Shown here one piece after another: positions 41,455-51,115 of a stretch of DNA of 64,000 nt (its first letter is position 1; each line of letters starts with the position of its first letter). The DNA lies in contig CAXXFH010000004.1 in assembly GCA_963677085.2 (NCBI GenBank), forward strand, positions 5,394,001 through 5,458,000, read 5' to 3'. Under the pieces are notes generated by a model. That model was given only the letters and a program-made list of their open reading frames with translations, made no database searches and was not told the DNA's origin. The DNA is from G963677085 sp963677085 (lineage in GTDB: Bacteria > Planctomycetota > Planctomycetia > Pirellulales > Thermoguttaceae). The position numbers were made by a program, and so were the translations under genes.

Positions 41455-43850
41455 GTCGATTTCCGATAGGCTGCGTTGCGATGTTTCGCAGCATTTGGCG
41501 CCGACTGTTGCTGGTTACGATGGCTCTTCTGATCGGCTTTGCTTGGCCATTGGCGGACGCTTGCTGTGCTGACACGGTAACCATTGTTCGTGCAACCAAA
41601 CCCCAGCGTGGCGTGGAATTGCTCGATGGTCTGGGACGGCCGTGGCTCACCGGTGCATGTTGTGCCGTTCAACTCGCTGAGGACAGTAACCTTCGCAGCA
41701 ATGATCCACGTTACCAGTTGGCCACGCGAACGCAAGATAATCGGACAACGCTTCGCCTGACCGACATCCGCAAGCAACTCGACCAGACGTGGACCATCAC
41801 GGCGTTGGACGACCGTTGCTTTACGTTTGTCTTGACTGTCACAAACACCGGCGATAAGCCACTGACCCTGAAGCAGATCTGCCCGTTGGAGGGCACATTC
41901 GTCGAGAAGCATGATCCCAGCAAACGGCATATTCTGCTTAACGGCACGAGCATGAGTGGGCCGCGGCCGACGGCCCTTCGTCCCAAAGCCAAAAAACTCG
42001 AAAGCTGGGACACGATTGCGTTGGAGTCGCCGGCCTTGGCTGCCGGGTTTCTCACGGGCAAGTACAACTTCAACCACTTCACGGTTACCGAACCCGACGA
42101 GAATCCGGCGTTTCGGGCATTCGGTGACTGCGACGGCTGTCGGCTGTTGCCCGGCACGTCGCGACAGACCGATACGCTGTTTGTCTCGCTTCACGACAAC
42201 CCGCTTGAACAACTCGAACGCTACGCCGATCTAGCAGGCAAGATCAACCAGGCAAGGATCTGGCTGCCGCGAGTCGCATGGTGTTCGTGGTATGCTGGCT
42301 GGATGCGGAAGAAAATGGCGACCTACAAAAACGGCCTGGAAAAGGGCGTCGAAGAAAATATTGGCTATGTAAACAAGTATTTCGCCAGTCGCGGCGGCCG
42401 CACGATGCGCATCTGTGATGACTTCAACATGTATGGCGACTGGCTTAACCACACGCAAGCCATTCCCGGCGGGTTTGATCGCCTCGCCCGGCGGATCACC
42501 GACGCGGGTCTCACCGCCGGTGTGTGGTATGCGCCCTATTGGGCGTCGACCGAGTCGGAGGTTTTCAAGACGCACCGCGAGTGGTTTGCTCAAAACGACG
42601 ACGGTTCAATCTATCTCGTCAAGGATTGGCAGCCGGGCTCGCGTGGGGCGCCGGCGTTTGCCATCTTCGACACATCGCGAGCCGACGTGCAACAGTACTT
42701 CGAACACCTTGCTCGCACATGGCGAGAGCGTGGTTTTAAGTACGTTACCACTGACTTTTTGGCCTACGCACATCGCCCAGCGAAGTTCTACGATCCGACG
42801 ATGACTAAGGCCGAGGTGTTGCGTCACGGACTTGAGGCAATACGTCGGGGCTTGGGAAAGGATGTTTTCTATCGCACCATCGGTGCTCCCATCGGAGTGT
42901 GTATGGGGCTGACAAACGACTTGCGTATCAGCGGGGATTCGCACGGCGACAACCCCTCGGCCTACTTCCGCACGGCCCAGGTGTGGTTCTACCATCGCCG
43001 GCTTTGGCTCAACGACCCCAGCGCAGTCGTCTGTGCTCGGTACGGCGAATTGAAACCGATCGAATGGAATCGGATGTGGATGTCGTGGATCGCATTGAGC
43101 GGCACGGTGATGACCTACGGCGAGGTGCTCGACGAATTGCCCGAGCAGTACATTGCCATGTATCAACGACTCTTCCCGCCGCTACCAGTGGCGGGACGAC
43201 CGTTGGATCTCTGGGAGAACGCGCCCTATATGCTCTGGGGTATGAACCCCGGCGAGGCCGATGGGCCATATGTGTTGTTCGGTGTGTTCGATGTCAAAGG
43301 CAATGGGTCGCGGCAAGTGCGGCTGAATCTCGACGAGGTAGCAGCCCGCTGCCGCGGGTGGGACAAGCCGAAAACCGTACCGCACGACTACCTGCTCTGG
43401 GACTTCTGGCAACAGAAACTGGTCAGATCGCAGTGCGAAAGGCTGGAACTGCCAGTGGCGGCCAAGTCGTGCCACCTGTTCGCATTGCGCCCGAAGTTGG
43501 GGCGTCCGCAATTACTCGGCACCAGCGGGCACTTCAGCCAAGGTGCGATCGAGACCAGCGACATCGTTTGGAATGCCGAAAAGGGGCAACTCCGCGGCAA
43601 CGTACAAGGAAACGGCGGCGACCCCTCGACGCTGTTCTTTCACCTGCCCGAGGCAATGCAACTCAGCCGAGCGACCCTCAACGGCACGGTGGTCAATACT
43701 CGGCAGCCGGAAGCCAATGTTCTGGCCGTCGAAATTCCTTCCCTCGCCAAGCCGGTGCCGTTGGTGCTGTCCTTCTTGGGTAGCCCGGGCGAAACGAAGC
43801 CCCGACCGTTCGTTCCCGGCCATGTTGCTGTCGTTTCGAGCGAACAGTAG
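41451..43850 (+). CDS. GH36/clan D-type alpha-galactosidase-like enzyme, secreted
   Basis: About 799 residues. The ATG at 41451 overlaps the GH2 stop (ATGA); ATG 41481 is a possible alternative, and both give a signal peptide (LLLVTMALLIGFAWPLADACCA). An N-terminal beta domain is followed by a clan D barrel: RVAWCSWYAGW at about 274-284, MRICDDFNMYGDW, GLTAGVWYAPYWA, then FKYVTTDFLAYA with probable nucleophile Asp435, and LRISGDSHGD with probable acid/base Asp496. This pattern matches GH36 and related melibiases. A C-terminal beta-sandwich closes the protein. Translational coupling to the GH2 gene suggests that both enzymes attack the same glycan, one taking alpha- and the other beta-linked residues. 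Confidence 0.78.
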   Translation: MSRFPIGCVAMFRSIWRRLLLVTMALLIGFAWPLADACCADTVTIVRATKPQRGVELLDGLGRPWLTGACCAVQLAEDSNLRSNDPRYQLATRTQDNRTTLRLTDIRKQLDQTWTITALDDRCFTFVLTVTNTGDKPLTLKQICPLEGTFVEKHDPSKRHILLNGTSMSGPRPTALRPKAKKLESWDTIALESPALAAGFLTGKYNFNHFTVTEPDENPAFRAFGDCDGCRLLPGTSRQTDTLFVSLHDNPLEQLERYADLAGKINQARIWLPRVAWCSWYAGWMRKKMATYKNGLEKGVEENIGYVNKYFASRGGRTMRICDDFNMYGDWLNHTQAIPGGFDRLARRITDAGLTAGVWYAPYWASTESEVFKTHREWFAQNDDGSIYLVKDWQPGSRGAPAFAIFDTSRADVQQYFEHLARTWRERGFKYVTTDFLAYAHRPAKFYDPTMTKAEVLRHGLEAIRRGLGKDVFYRTIGAPIGVCMGLTNDLRISGDSHGDNPSAYFRTAQVWFYHRRLWLNDPSAVVCARYGELKPIEWNRMWMSWIALSGTVMTYGEVLDELPEQYIAMYQRLFPPLPVAGRPLDLWENAPYMLWGMNPGEADGPYVLFGVFDVKGNGSRQVRLNLDEVAARCRGWDKPKTVPHDYLLWDFWQQKLVRSQCERLELPVAAKSCHLFALRPKLGRPQLLGTSGHFSQGAIETSDIVWNAEKGQLRGNVQGNGGDPSTLFFHLPEAMQLSRATLNGTVVNTRQPEANVLAVEIPSLAKPVPLVLSFLGSPGETKPRPFVPGHVAVVSSEQ

Positions 43851-44364
43851 CTGCCGGGCGAAAGTCGTCTGAGCCCCGACAACACCGGATGGCGGTCTTT
43901 CTCCGTTTCATCCAGGAAGCTTTCCGGGTGGCACCGCGATCACGATGCCCACTCTTTGGGGGGGGTGCGGGGAGGTGGTGGCGAAAGCAGCGGGACGTAT
44001 TGGGCGCGAGGCGGCCCACTTGGTTTCGTTGCGGTTCCCGCTATTTGCCCTATCTTCACAACTGGACGCGTTCAACAGCGTTTCAATGCGGGAAATCGGG
44101 AGAGAAGGAGAATTTGCCGATCTTTTCGGTTGTGCGGATTATGCTCGATATGCCGATACCACTAGTGGTCTGACCACTTTGGCTTTTCGGGTGCCTAGGG
44201 CAGAAAAGTCTGGCCTTGATTTGGCAAGCTGCGCATGGCACCCCGGCCCGCAGCTTTTACGATTGACGCAGCACGAGCTTCCTTTCTGGCAAACGGTCAA
44301 TCGTTCAGGGGGCCAAGCCTGGCGGGCGCATATGCGAATCAGCGTTACTGGAGATGCAAAAAAC
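43851..44364. other. Intergenic region before the outer-membrane factor gene
   Basis: The frame of the next gene stays open through most of it, but there is no ribosome site and the lipoprotein signal starts only at 44365. No hairpin or repeat noted. Confidence 0.5.
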
Positions 44365-46050
44365 ATGCCTGCCCGTCGGTTGCACCGATCCTGTGTTCTG
44401 TTGGCCTTGACCATTTTTCTCTCGGGCGGATGTACGCCGATCCGGGAGTATGTGGCCAATGGATTCAAGGTGGGACCGAATTATTGCCCACCAGAGGCGA
44501 TGGTTGCCAACGATTGGATCGACGCTGGCGACGTCCAGGTACACTCCAGCCCGGCCGAGTTGGGTTGCTGGTGGTCGGTCTTTCGCGATCCCATACTCGA
44601 TGAGTTGGTCGGCGAGGCCCTCCAGCAGAATCTCAGTTTGCGTGAGGCAGGCTACCGCGTGCTCCAGGCTCGGGCGGCTCGGGCTACCGTGGTTGGCACC
44701 CTGTTTCCGCAGCAGCAGGAGATGGCCGGTGGTTTCTCTCGCAATGCGATGAGCAAGAACACGGCCAACATGGAGTTGCTCGGCAAACAGTTCTACGACG
44801 AGTGGAACGTCGGCTTCGGTTTGGGATGGGAACTCGACTTCTGGGGGCGATTCCGTCGGGCAATCGAGGCGGCCGATGCCGATCTCGACGCCTCGGTAGC
44901 GAATTACGACCAAGTGATGGTTACCTTACTCGCCGACGTCGCGGCAACCTACACCGAAATCCGAACGTTGCAGAAGCGAATCCTGCTAGCACGTGAAAAC
45001 GCAAGCCTCCAGCATGAGACCTACACCATTGCCAATGCTCGCTTCCGTGGCGGTCAGGTAAGCGAGCTGGACGTCAGTCAGGCGGAAAGCACGTTTGCCC
45101 AAACCGAGGCACTCGTTCCGCAGCTTGAATTACAGCTCCGGCAGGCGGAGAATCGTCTTTGCATTTTACTCGGGAGTCCGCCAATCGATCTGACCTCCGA
45201 TGAATTCGGACGCGGCTCCATTCCGACGGCTCCCGCCGAATTGGTCGTAGGCATTCCGGCCAATTTGCTGCGGAATCGGCCCGATGTTCGTCGTGCCGAA
45301 CGAGAAATAGCCGCACAAAGCGCACGCGTGGGAGTAGCAACCGCAGAACTCTATCCGCACATCGGTATCACAGGCACGATTGGCTATTCGGCCGAGCAGT
45401 TCACGGATTTGACGAAGAGCGCATCGCTGGCGGGTGGCGTCGGTCCGTCGTTTCAGTGGAATGTGCTCAACTACGGTCGGCTGTTGAACAACATCCGATT
45501 TCAGGATGCCAAACTCGCCGAGTTGATTGTGGCGTACCAGAATACGGTTCTAACGGCCAACGCCGAAGCGGAAGACGCGATCGCCCAGTTTTTGCGTGGA
45601 CGGCAGCGCACAGAATGGCTTGCCCGAAGTGTTGCCGCGTCGGAAAACGCTGCCAAAGTGGCGATGGCTCAATACCGTGGTGGCCTTATCAACTACAACT
45701 GGGTGACGTTGGTGCAGCAGAATCTCGTCAACCAGCAGGAACTGTTGGCCCAGGCACAAGGCGAAACGGTTTTGGGGGTAATCGAAACCTACCGCGCGTT
45801 AGGAGGAGGTTGGCGAATTTCCAGACGCCGTTCGACTGCTCCGACGGAAACGAGACCGCAGGAAGCTTCGGCACCGGAGGGCCGGGACATCGCCAGCATG
45901 CCTACATCGCGGCAGCCCATTGGTGTGCCAGTGCCATCGGACTTGCCGCCAACACTCGGGGTACCCGTAGGACCCCAGTTGCCCGACAACGCGTTGAAAC
46001 TGACTTCTCCGGCGATCGATCGGGCAAGCAGTGACCTCGGTAGGCGATAG
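44365..46050 (+). CDS. RND efflux outer-membrane factor (TolC/NodT-type lipoprotein)
   Basis: A 561-residue outer-membrane channel subunit. Lipobox FLSGGC at residues about 18-23 marks a lipoprotein. Then the NodT/OprM pattern: KVGPNYCPPEAMVANDWIDA, GCWWSVFRDPILDELVGEAL, NLSLREAGYRVLQARAAR, FGLGWELDFWGRFRRAIEAA, LLRNRPDVRRAEREIAAQSA and VATAELYPHIGITG. The Pro/Ser-rich tail of about 60 residues is an extra. Start ATG 44365 with GGAG eleven bases upstream. It lies convergent with the RND permease gene (33 bases between stops), so the three pump genes are on two transcripts although they surely work together. Confidence 0.9.
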   Translation: MPARRLHRSCVLLALTIFLSGGCTPIREYVANGFKVGPNYCPPEAMVANDWIDAGDVQVHSSPAELGCWWSVFRDPILDELVGEALQQNLSLREAGYRVLQARAARATVVGTLFPQQQEMAGGFSRNAMSKNTANMELLGKQFYDEWNVGFGLGWELDFWGRFRRAIEAADADLDASVANYDQVMVTLLADVAATYTEIRTLQKRILLARENASLQHETYTIANARFRGGQVSELDVSQAESTFAQTEALVPQLELQLRQAENRLCILLGSPPIDLTSDEFGRGSIPTAPAELVVGIPANLLRNRPDVRRAEREIAAQSARVGVATAELYPHIGITGTIGYSAEQFTDLTKSASLAGGVGPSFQWNVLNYGRLLNNIRFQDAKLAELIVAYQNTVLTANAEAEDAIAQFLRGRQRTEWLARSVAASENAAKVAMAQYRGGLINYNWVTLVQQNLVNQQELLAQAQGETVLGVIETYRALGGGWRISRRRSTAPTETRPQEASAPEGRDIASMPTSRQPIGVPVPSDLPPTLGVPVGPQLPDNALKLTSPAIDRASSDLGRR

Positions 46051-46083
46051 CCAACCGTAGCATCTCGCGCCGTTGCCTTCGTA

Positions 46084-49000
46084 CTACGGTGTTGTACTCT
46101 TTTCGTGCACGGAAGAATCACCATCGCGATGTCTAAACCGCAATAGCACGTAGAAGAAGATCGGTGTCAGGAAGATACCGAAGATCGTGACGCCCAGCAT
46201 GCCGCTGAAAACGGCGGTGCCCAGCGAATGTCGCATCTCCGCTCCCGCTCCGGAGCCCACTAACAGGGGCACCACGCCCAAAATAAAGGCAAACGAAGTC
46301 ATCACGATCGGCCGCAGGCGCAGCCGGGCAGCTTCGACGGTTGCTTCGGCGAGCGGTTTGCCTTCGTCGTGCAATTGCTTGGCGAATTCCACGATCAAAA
46401 TCGCATTTTTGGCCGCCAATCCGACTAGCACCAGGAAACCGATCTGTACGAAAATGTCGACCGGCATCGAAGCAATGAGCATACCGGTTACGGCACTCAG
46501 CAAGCACATGGGCACGACCAGAATCACGGCCAGCGGAAGCTTCCAACTCTCATACTTGGCGGCGAGCACCAGAAAGACGAGCGCCGAACCAACCGCAAAA
46601 ACGTAGATGGCGACGTTTCCGGCAAGGATCTGCAGATACATGATCTCGGTCCATTCATAGTTCACCTGGTTTTCGTCGGCCAGGCTCTGCATGATCTTGA
46701 TCACCTCGCCCGAACTCGTACCGGGGGCCGGGTTGCCGATGACCGGGGCAGATGTGTACATGTTGTACCGCATCACCATCACCGGCCCGCCGATATTCTC
46801 GCTGCTGAGCAAAGTGGCCAACGGCACCATCTCGCCCAACTCATTGCGCACCTTGATCTGACGCAGCTTGGCGACCGACGTACGGTAGTCGGGTTCCGCC
46901 AGCACGTTGACCTGCCATGTACGCCCAAAATCGTTGAACAGATTGACGAAGTACCCGCCCATGTAAACCTGCAAGGTATTGAACACGTCTTGCATGGGCA
47001 CACGAAGCGACTCGCATTTCGTCCGGTCGATATCGAGATAGATTTGTGGCGTGTCGGCACGAAACATCGTGAAGACGCCGTCCAGGCGAGGATCTTCGTT
47101 GGCGGCGTCGACCAATCTATCGGTTTGCTCCTGGAGTTCGTCCAGATCGACGTAACCTCGTTGTTCGACTTGCAGTTTGAAACCGCCGCCACTACCAAGG
47201 CCTTGGATTGGCGGCGCGCGAAATACCTGAAGCTCGGCGCCGTCGATTTCGTTGGCAAAGCGTGCCCTGAGTTTGTCGGCGATTACCGCATCGTAGCGAT
47301 CGTGTTCGTGGCGTTTCTCAAAGGGGGCCAAAATGACGAAACAACTTCCGAAGTTCGATCCATTGGCATTGAGCAGGAGGGATTGGCCCGCAACCGACAG
47401 CGTGTGGGCAACGCCTGGAATTCCTGGGGATTTGTCCGGTGCGTTGGGATTACCCAGGGCGATGCGTTGCACCTTCTCCATTATCGCCTGTGTGCGTTCT
47501 ACGGAGGCCGAGTCGGGCAGTTGCACGTTGACCAGCAGATACCCTTGGTCTTGTTCGGGAATGAAGGCCTGGGGAGCCGTGGTCATCGTGTGGTAAGTCA
47601 GAAACAGCAGTCCTGCGTAGACGAGCAGCACCATGGCGCTCAGTCGTACCATGCGCGCGATCGCCCGGCCGTACAAATCGCTGATACGGTCGAACAGCCG
47701 GTTGAACTTTCCGAAGAACCAAGCGAGCGTTGCGTTGACCGGGCGGATCACTATCCGGCCGAGCAAGCCGCCGCCGAGCAAGCCGGGCGTCATCAAGGCG
47801 AGATACATCGGCCACGACAGTTTGGCGCCTTCTAATTCGCCGTCGGTAGGCAAACCGAGCTGCGCGGCGAAGAAATGTTTGGCCGCCCACACCGACGCGA
47901 ATCCGCCAATAATAGCAAAAATCCACCAGGGCAAGGCCTCGTGGAGTGGGTGCCCATTTTTGTCGAGACGTTGTTTGTTGAAGATGGCCACCGCTCGCGA
48001 GGGCGTCAGCGTCATGGCGTTGATGGCCGAGATAATCATCGCGGAGGCGATGGTCAGGGCAAACTGGCGGAAAAATTGGCCCGTAACGCCGGGTACAAAC
48101 GCGCTCGGCAGGAACACCGAACTAAGCACGAGCGTAATAGCAACGATCGGTCCAGTGATTTCCGACATGGCTTTGATCGTTGCGCTCTTGGCATCCAACC
48201 CATAGGATATTTGCCGTTCGACGTTTTCAAGAACGACAATCGCATCGTCCACCACAATACCAATGGCCAATACCATGCCGAACAACGTAAGGTTATTGAG
48301 GCTGAAGCCCATCACCGTCATCACGGCGAACGTACCGACGAGTGAAACGGGAACGTCGATCATCGGCAGAATCATTGCCCGCCAGTCTTGCAGGAAGAGC
48401 AACACGACAATTGCCACCAAGATTATCGCGTCGCGCAGGGTTTTGAAAACCTCCTCGACGGATTCTTCGATGAAGGGCGTCGTGTCGTAGTCGATTCGGT
48501 ATTCGACTCCCTCGGGAAACTGCTCGCTGAGTTCCCGCATCTTGGCCTTGATCTGTTCGGCAACATCCAACGCGTTTGAGCCGGGCAATTGGAAGATGGC
48601 CAAGGCAACGGCCGGTTGGCCGTCGGCCTGGCAAATCTGGTCGTAGAGTTGTGCGCCCATCTCCACGCGGCCCACGTCGCGCAAGCGGACCACCTGGTTC
48701 GAGGTGTTCGCGTCTTTGGGATCGCTGCCGCCCGTCTTGATGATGATGTCACCAAACTGCGATGGATCGGTCAAACGTCCCAGCGTGCTCATGGTGAACT
48801 GGAACATCTGGTGCGACGGCACGGGAGGTCGGCCAATTTGTCCGGCGGCCACCTGAACGTTTTGGTTCTCGACCGCCCGGATTATATCGAGTGTCGACAG
48901 GTTGCGGCTGGCCATCTTTTCAGGGTCGAGCCATACCCGCATGCTATAGTCACGTTGGCCCAGATAGACGACATCGCCGACGCCGTTGATTCGCGACAAT

Positions 49001-49497
49001 TCGTCCTTGATTTGGATCGTGGCGTAGTTCGACAAATAGAGGTCATCGTAGCGCCCGTCGGGCGAAAGCAGGTTCACCGCCAGCAAGATACTGGGCGACT
49101 TCTTCTTGGTGCTGACCCCCTGAACTTGCACCTCTCGCGGCAACTGCGGCATCGCCAGCGACACCCGGTTTTGCACGAGAACCTGGGCCATGTTCAGGTC
49201 GGTTCCCAAGTCGAAGGTAACGGTCAGGTTGTAGACGCCGTCGTTCGTGCATTGCGACGACATGTAGAGCATCTGCTCGACGCCGTTGACTTGCTGCTCA
49301 ATCGGAGCCGCAACGCTTTCGGCCACCACTTGGGCGTTGGCGCCAGGATAGGTCGCCATTACCTGAACCGTGGGTGGCGTGATGTCGGGATACTGCGCAA
49401 TCGGCAGCATGAACGACGCCACCCCGCCAATCAACAGGATAACGATCGACACTACCCACGCCAAAATGGGACGCTCAATGAAGAACCTGGAAAACAT
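46084..49497 (-). CDS. RND efflux permease (HAE1/AcrB type) with extra helices
   Basis: An 1137-residue inner-membrane proton-driven pump. It opens MFSRFFIERPILAWVVSIVI, as in AcrB/MexB; the proton-relay Asp pair is Asp417-Asp418 in GIVVDDAIVVLENV; second-half motifs include AFIPEQDQGYLL and GLAAKNAILIVEFAKQL. Usual length is about 1040; the excess is a segment at residues about 507-592 that holds two further hydrophobic stretches (WWIFAIIGGFASVWAAKHFF; MYLALMTPGLLGGGLLG). Start ATG 49497 is chosen because the family N-terminus begins there; the upstream extension overlaps the adaptor gene. Forms the pump with the adaptor just upstream and the convergent outer-membrane factor. Substrates probably hydrophobic compounds. 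Confidence 0.93.
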   Translation of the reverse strand: MFSRFFIERPILAWVVSIVILLIGGVASFMLPIAQYPDITPPTVQVMATYPGANAQVVAESVAAPIEQQVNGVEQMLYMSSQCTNDGVYNLTVTFDLGTDLNMAQVLVQNRVSLAMPQLPREVQVQGVSTKKKSPSILLAVNLLSPDGRYDDLYLSNYATIQIKDELSRINGVGDVVYLGQRDYSMRVWLDPEKMASRNLSTLDIIRAVENQNVQVAAGQIGRPPVPSHQMFQFTMSTLGRLTDPSQFGDIIIKTGGSDPKDANTSNQVVRLRDVGRVEMGAQLYDQICQADGQPAVALAIFQLPGSNALDVAEQIKAKMRELSEQFPEGVEYRIDYDTTPFIEESVEEVFKTLRDAIILVAIVVLLFLQDWRAMILPMIDVPVSLVGTFAVMTVMGFSLNNLTLFGMVLAIGIVVDDAIVVLENVERQISYGLDAKSATIKAMSEITGPIVAITLVLSSVFLPSAFVPGVTGQFFRQFALTIASAMIISAINAMTLTPSRAVAIFNKQRLDKNGHPLHEALPWWIFAIIGGFASVWAAKHFFAAQLGLPTDGELEGAKLSWPMYLALMTPGLLGGGLLGRIVIRPVNATLAWFFGKFNRLFDRISDLYGRAIARMVRLSAMVLLVYAGLLFLTYHTMTTAPQAFIPEQDQGYLLVNVQLPDSASVERTQAIMEKVQRIALGNPNAPDKSPGIPGVAHTLSVAGQSLLLNANGSNFGSCFVILAPFEKRHEHDRYDAVIADKLRARFANEIDGAELQVFRAPPIQGLGSGGGFKLQVEQRGYVDLDELQEQTDRLVDAANEDPRLDGVFTMFRADTPQIYLDIDRTKCESLRVPMQDVFNTLQVYMGGYFVNLFNDFGRTWQVNVLAEPDYRTSVAKLRQIKVRNELGEMVPLATLLSSENIGGPVMVMRYNMYTSAPVIGNPAPGTSSGEVIKIMQSLADENQVNYEWTEIMYLQILAGNVAIYVFAVGSALVFLVLAAKYESWKLPLAVILVVPMCLLSAVTGMLIASMPVDIFVQIGFLVLVGLAAKNAILIVEFAKQLHDEGKPLAEATVEAARLRLRPIVMTSFAFILGVVPLLVGSGAGAEMRHSLGTAVFSGMLGVTIFGIFLTPIFFYVLLRFRHRDGDSSVHEKSTTP

Positions 49498-49570
49498 ATT
49501 ACTTGCGCTTCTGGGAGGGTAACCGTTATGGCGAAGAGCCACCGGTGCGGACGATAACGGAGGGGACCGC

Positions 49571-50905
49571 TTAGCGGTCATCGGCGGATTGCGATGAGGT
49601 CTCGCGATCCGCGGGGTGGGTATCGGATGGGGATTGAGTGTCGGACGGTGACTTCGACGAAATCTCGACCATGTTTGCTTGTACCTTTATGCCCGGTCGC
49701 ACACGTTGCACGCCGGCAACGATCACCCGGTCGTCGGCTTTCAGACTTGCGACCGTATCCTTGTTTGGCAAACCTTCAGCCTTGGCGGGCGCAAGGCCTT
49801 TGGGGGTGTGCACCATGTTTACCGGCAATACCACTTGCAGTCCGCCGGGTTGTTCCGGTCCTAAGGTAATCGGCCGATATTCGACAGTGTTTTTGGCGTT
49901 GACAACCAGCAGGTATTTCTTGCCCTGGTCGTTGCAGATCGCTGCCTGCGGAACAAGCAATGTTTTGTAGGGATCGCCAATCGGCAAGCGGATGCGCACG
50001 AACATACCGGGGCTGAGCAACCTCAGTTTCTTTTTTTCGGCATTCAACTTGGGGTTCGCGAACACACCGCGGATCTGCAGTGTTCCGGTTGTTGGATCGA
50101 TGCGGTTGTTGATGAAGTCGATGGTACCCTCGTGTGGATATTTCTCGCCCTCGTCGGCCAAGCCCATTTCCACCGGAATCTCCCGTCCTTCGCGCACGGC
50201 GGTAATCTTGCCTTCCTGCAACAGACGTTCGACTTGAAGCATGGTGTGCTCATCGATGTCGAAGTAGGCATAGATCGGGTCCTGCGACACGACGGTAGTC
50301 AATAGAGTCTCGTCCTGTTTGATCAGGTTGCCGATGGTCAGCAGGTTGCGCCCGACGACCCCATCGATGGGCGAAGTGATTTTTGTGAACTCAACGTTGA
50401 GCTTCGCCGACTCCGCATTGGCTTTTTCGGCGGCGACCGCGGCTTGCGCTTCATTTCTCTGCGCCACGTATTTGTCGATATCTTGTTGGCTGATTGCGCC
50501 GGGTGTCTTTGCAACCTCCATCGCGCGCGCCACGTCGGCCACAGCCAACTCGAATCGCGCCTTGGCAAGATTGACTTGTTGTTCCGCGCGGTCCAAGGCA
50601 GCCTGATACGGCCGTGGGTCGATCAGGAAGAGGCGTTCGCCCTTTTTCACTTCGGCGCCGGCTTCGAAATCGATAGAGACCAGATAACCTGTCACCCGGG
50701 CTTGCACGTTGACCGATTCGATGGCGTCAGTACGACCTGTGAAAAAGGCATAGTCCGTCACCGACCGCACGAGAGGCCGCGCAGCCTGGACTCTTGGGCC
50801 GGTCTCTTGTTTTGTCGATTCTGCCGCGTCGTGGCAGCCACAAAGCGAGCCGAGGACAACGATCAGAACCAGCCGGTGCAGTGATAACGCCCGAGAGTTT
50901 GGCAT
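49571..50905 (-). CDS. RND efflux periplasmic adaptor (membrane fusion protein)
   Basis: A 444-residue lipoprotein: signal LVLIVVLGSLCGC with lipid-modified Cys about residue 24. Domain order is the usual one: lipoyl half-motifs (VQARVTGYLVSIDFEAGAEV; FTKITSPIDGVVGRNLLTIG), a coiled-coil hairpin between them (about residues 105-175; DRAEQQVNLAKARFELAVAD), a beta-barrel and a membrane-proximal domain. It ends with a Ser/Thr/Asp-rich tail. First gene of the leftward efflux operon; the permease starts 73 bases after its stop. Start ATG 50905 has no strong ribosome site. Confidence 0.92.
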   Translation of the reverse strand: MPNSRALSLHRLVLIVVLGSLCGCHDAAESTKQETGPRVQAARPLVRSVTDYAFFTGRTDAIESVNVQARVTGYLVSIDFEAGAEVKKGERLFLIDPRPYQAALDRAEQQVNLAKARFELAVADVARAMEVAKTPGAISQQDIDKYVAQRNEAQAAVAAEKANAESAKLNVEFTKITSPIDGVVGRNLLTIGNLIKQDETLLTTVVSQDPIYAYFDIDEHTMLQVERLLQEGKITAVREGREIPVEMGLADEGEKYPHEGTIDFINNRIDPTTGTLQIRGVFANPKLNAEKKKLRLLSPGMFVRIRLPIGDPYKTLLVPQAAICNDQGKKYLLVVNAKNTVEYRPITLGPEQPGGLQVVLPVNMVHTPKGLAPAKAEGLPNKDTVASLKADDRVIVAGVQRVRPGIKVQANMVEISSKSPSDTQSPSDTHPADRETSSQSADDR

Positions 50906-51115
50906 GATAGTGCTTATTGATGTTTGCGCAGAGGGTGAGTTAGTCGCGTTGAGCCGGTTTCACGGTTTGCCGGACTTCTATCGATCCTCAACCCCCACTG
51001 CTAGCCGAATTGTTCTTGTTAGTTCGTTTTCCGTAGGCCGGTAAAATACCAACCTGCTGTAATATAGGTTCCCATTTGGGGTTTCCACTGGTGTGGGATC
51101 CTCCCGTGGACCACG

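Noticed and set aside
46054..46090. Inverted repeat ACCGTAG...CTACGGT between the convergent efflux genes
   Set aside because: Only a 7-bp stem with a 23-base spacer and no T-run; too weak to call a terminator.
47875..48345. Plus-strand frames opposite the RND permease
   Set aside because: The permease has full-length family similarity; these frames show low-complexity charged sequence.
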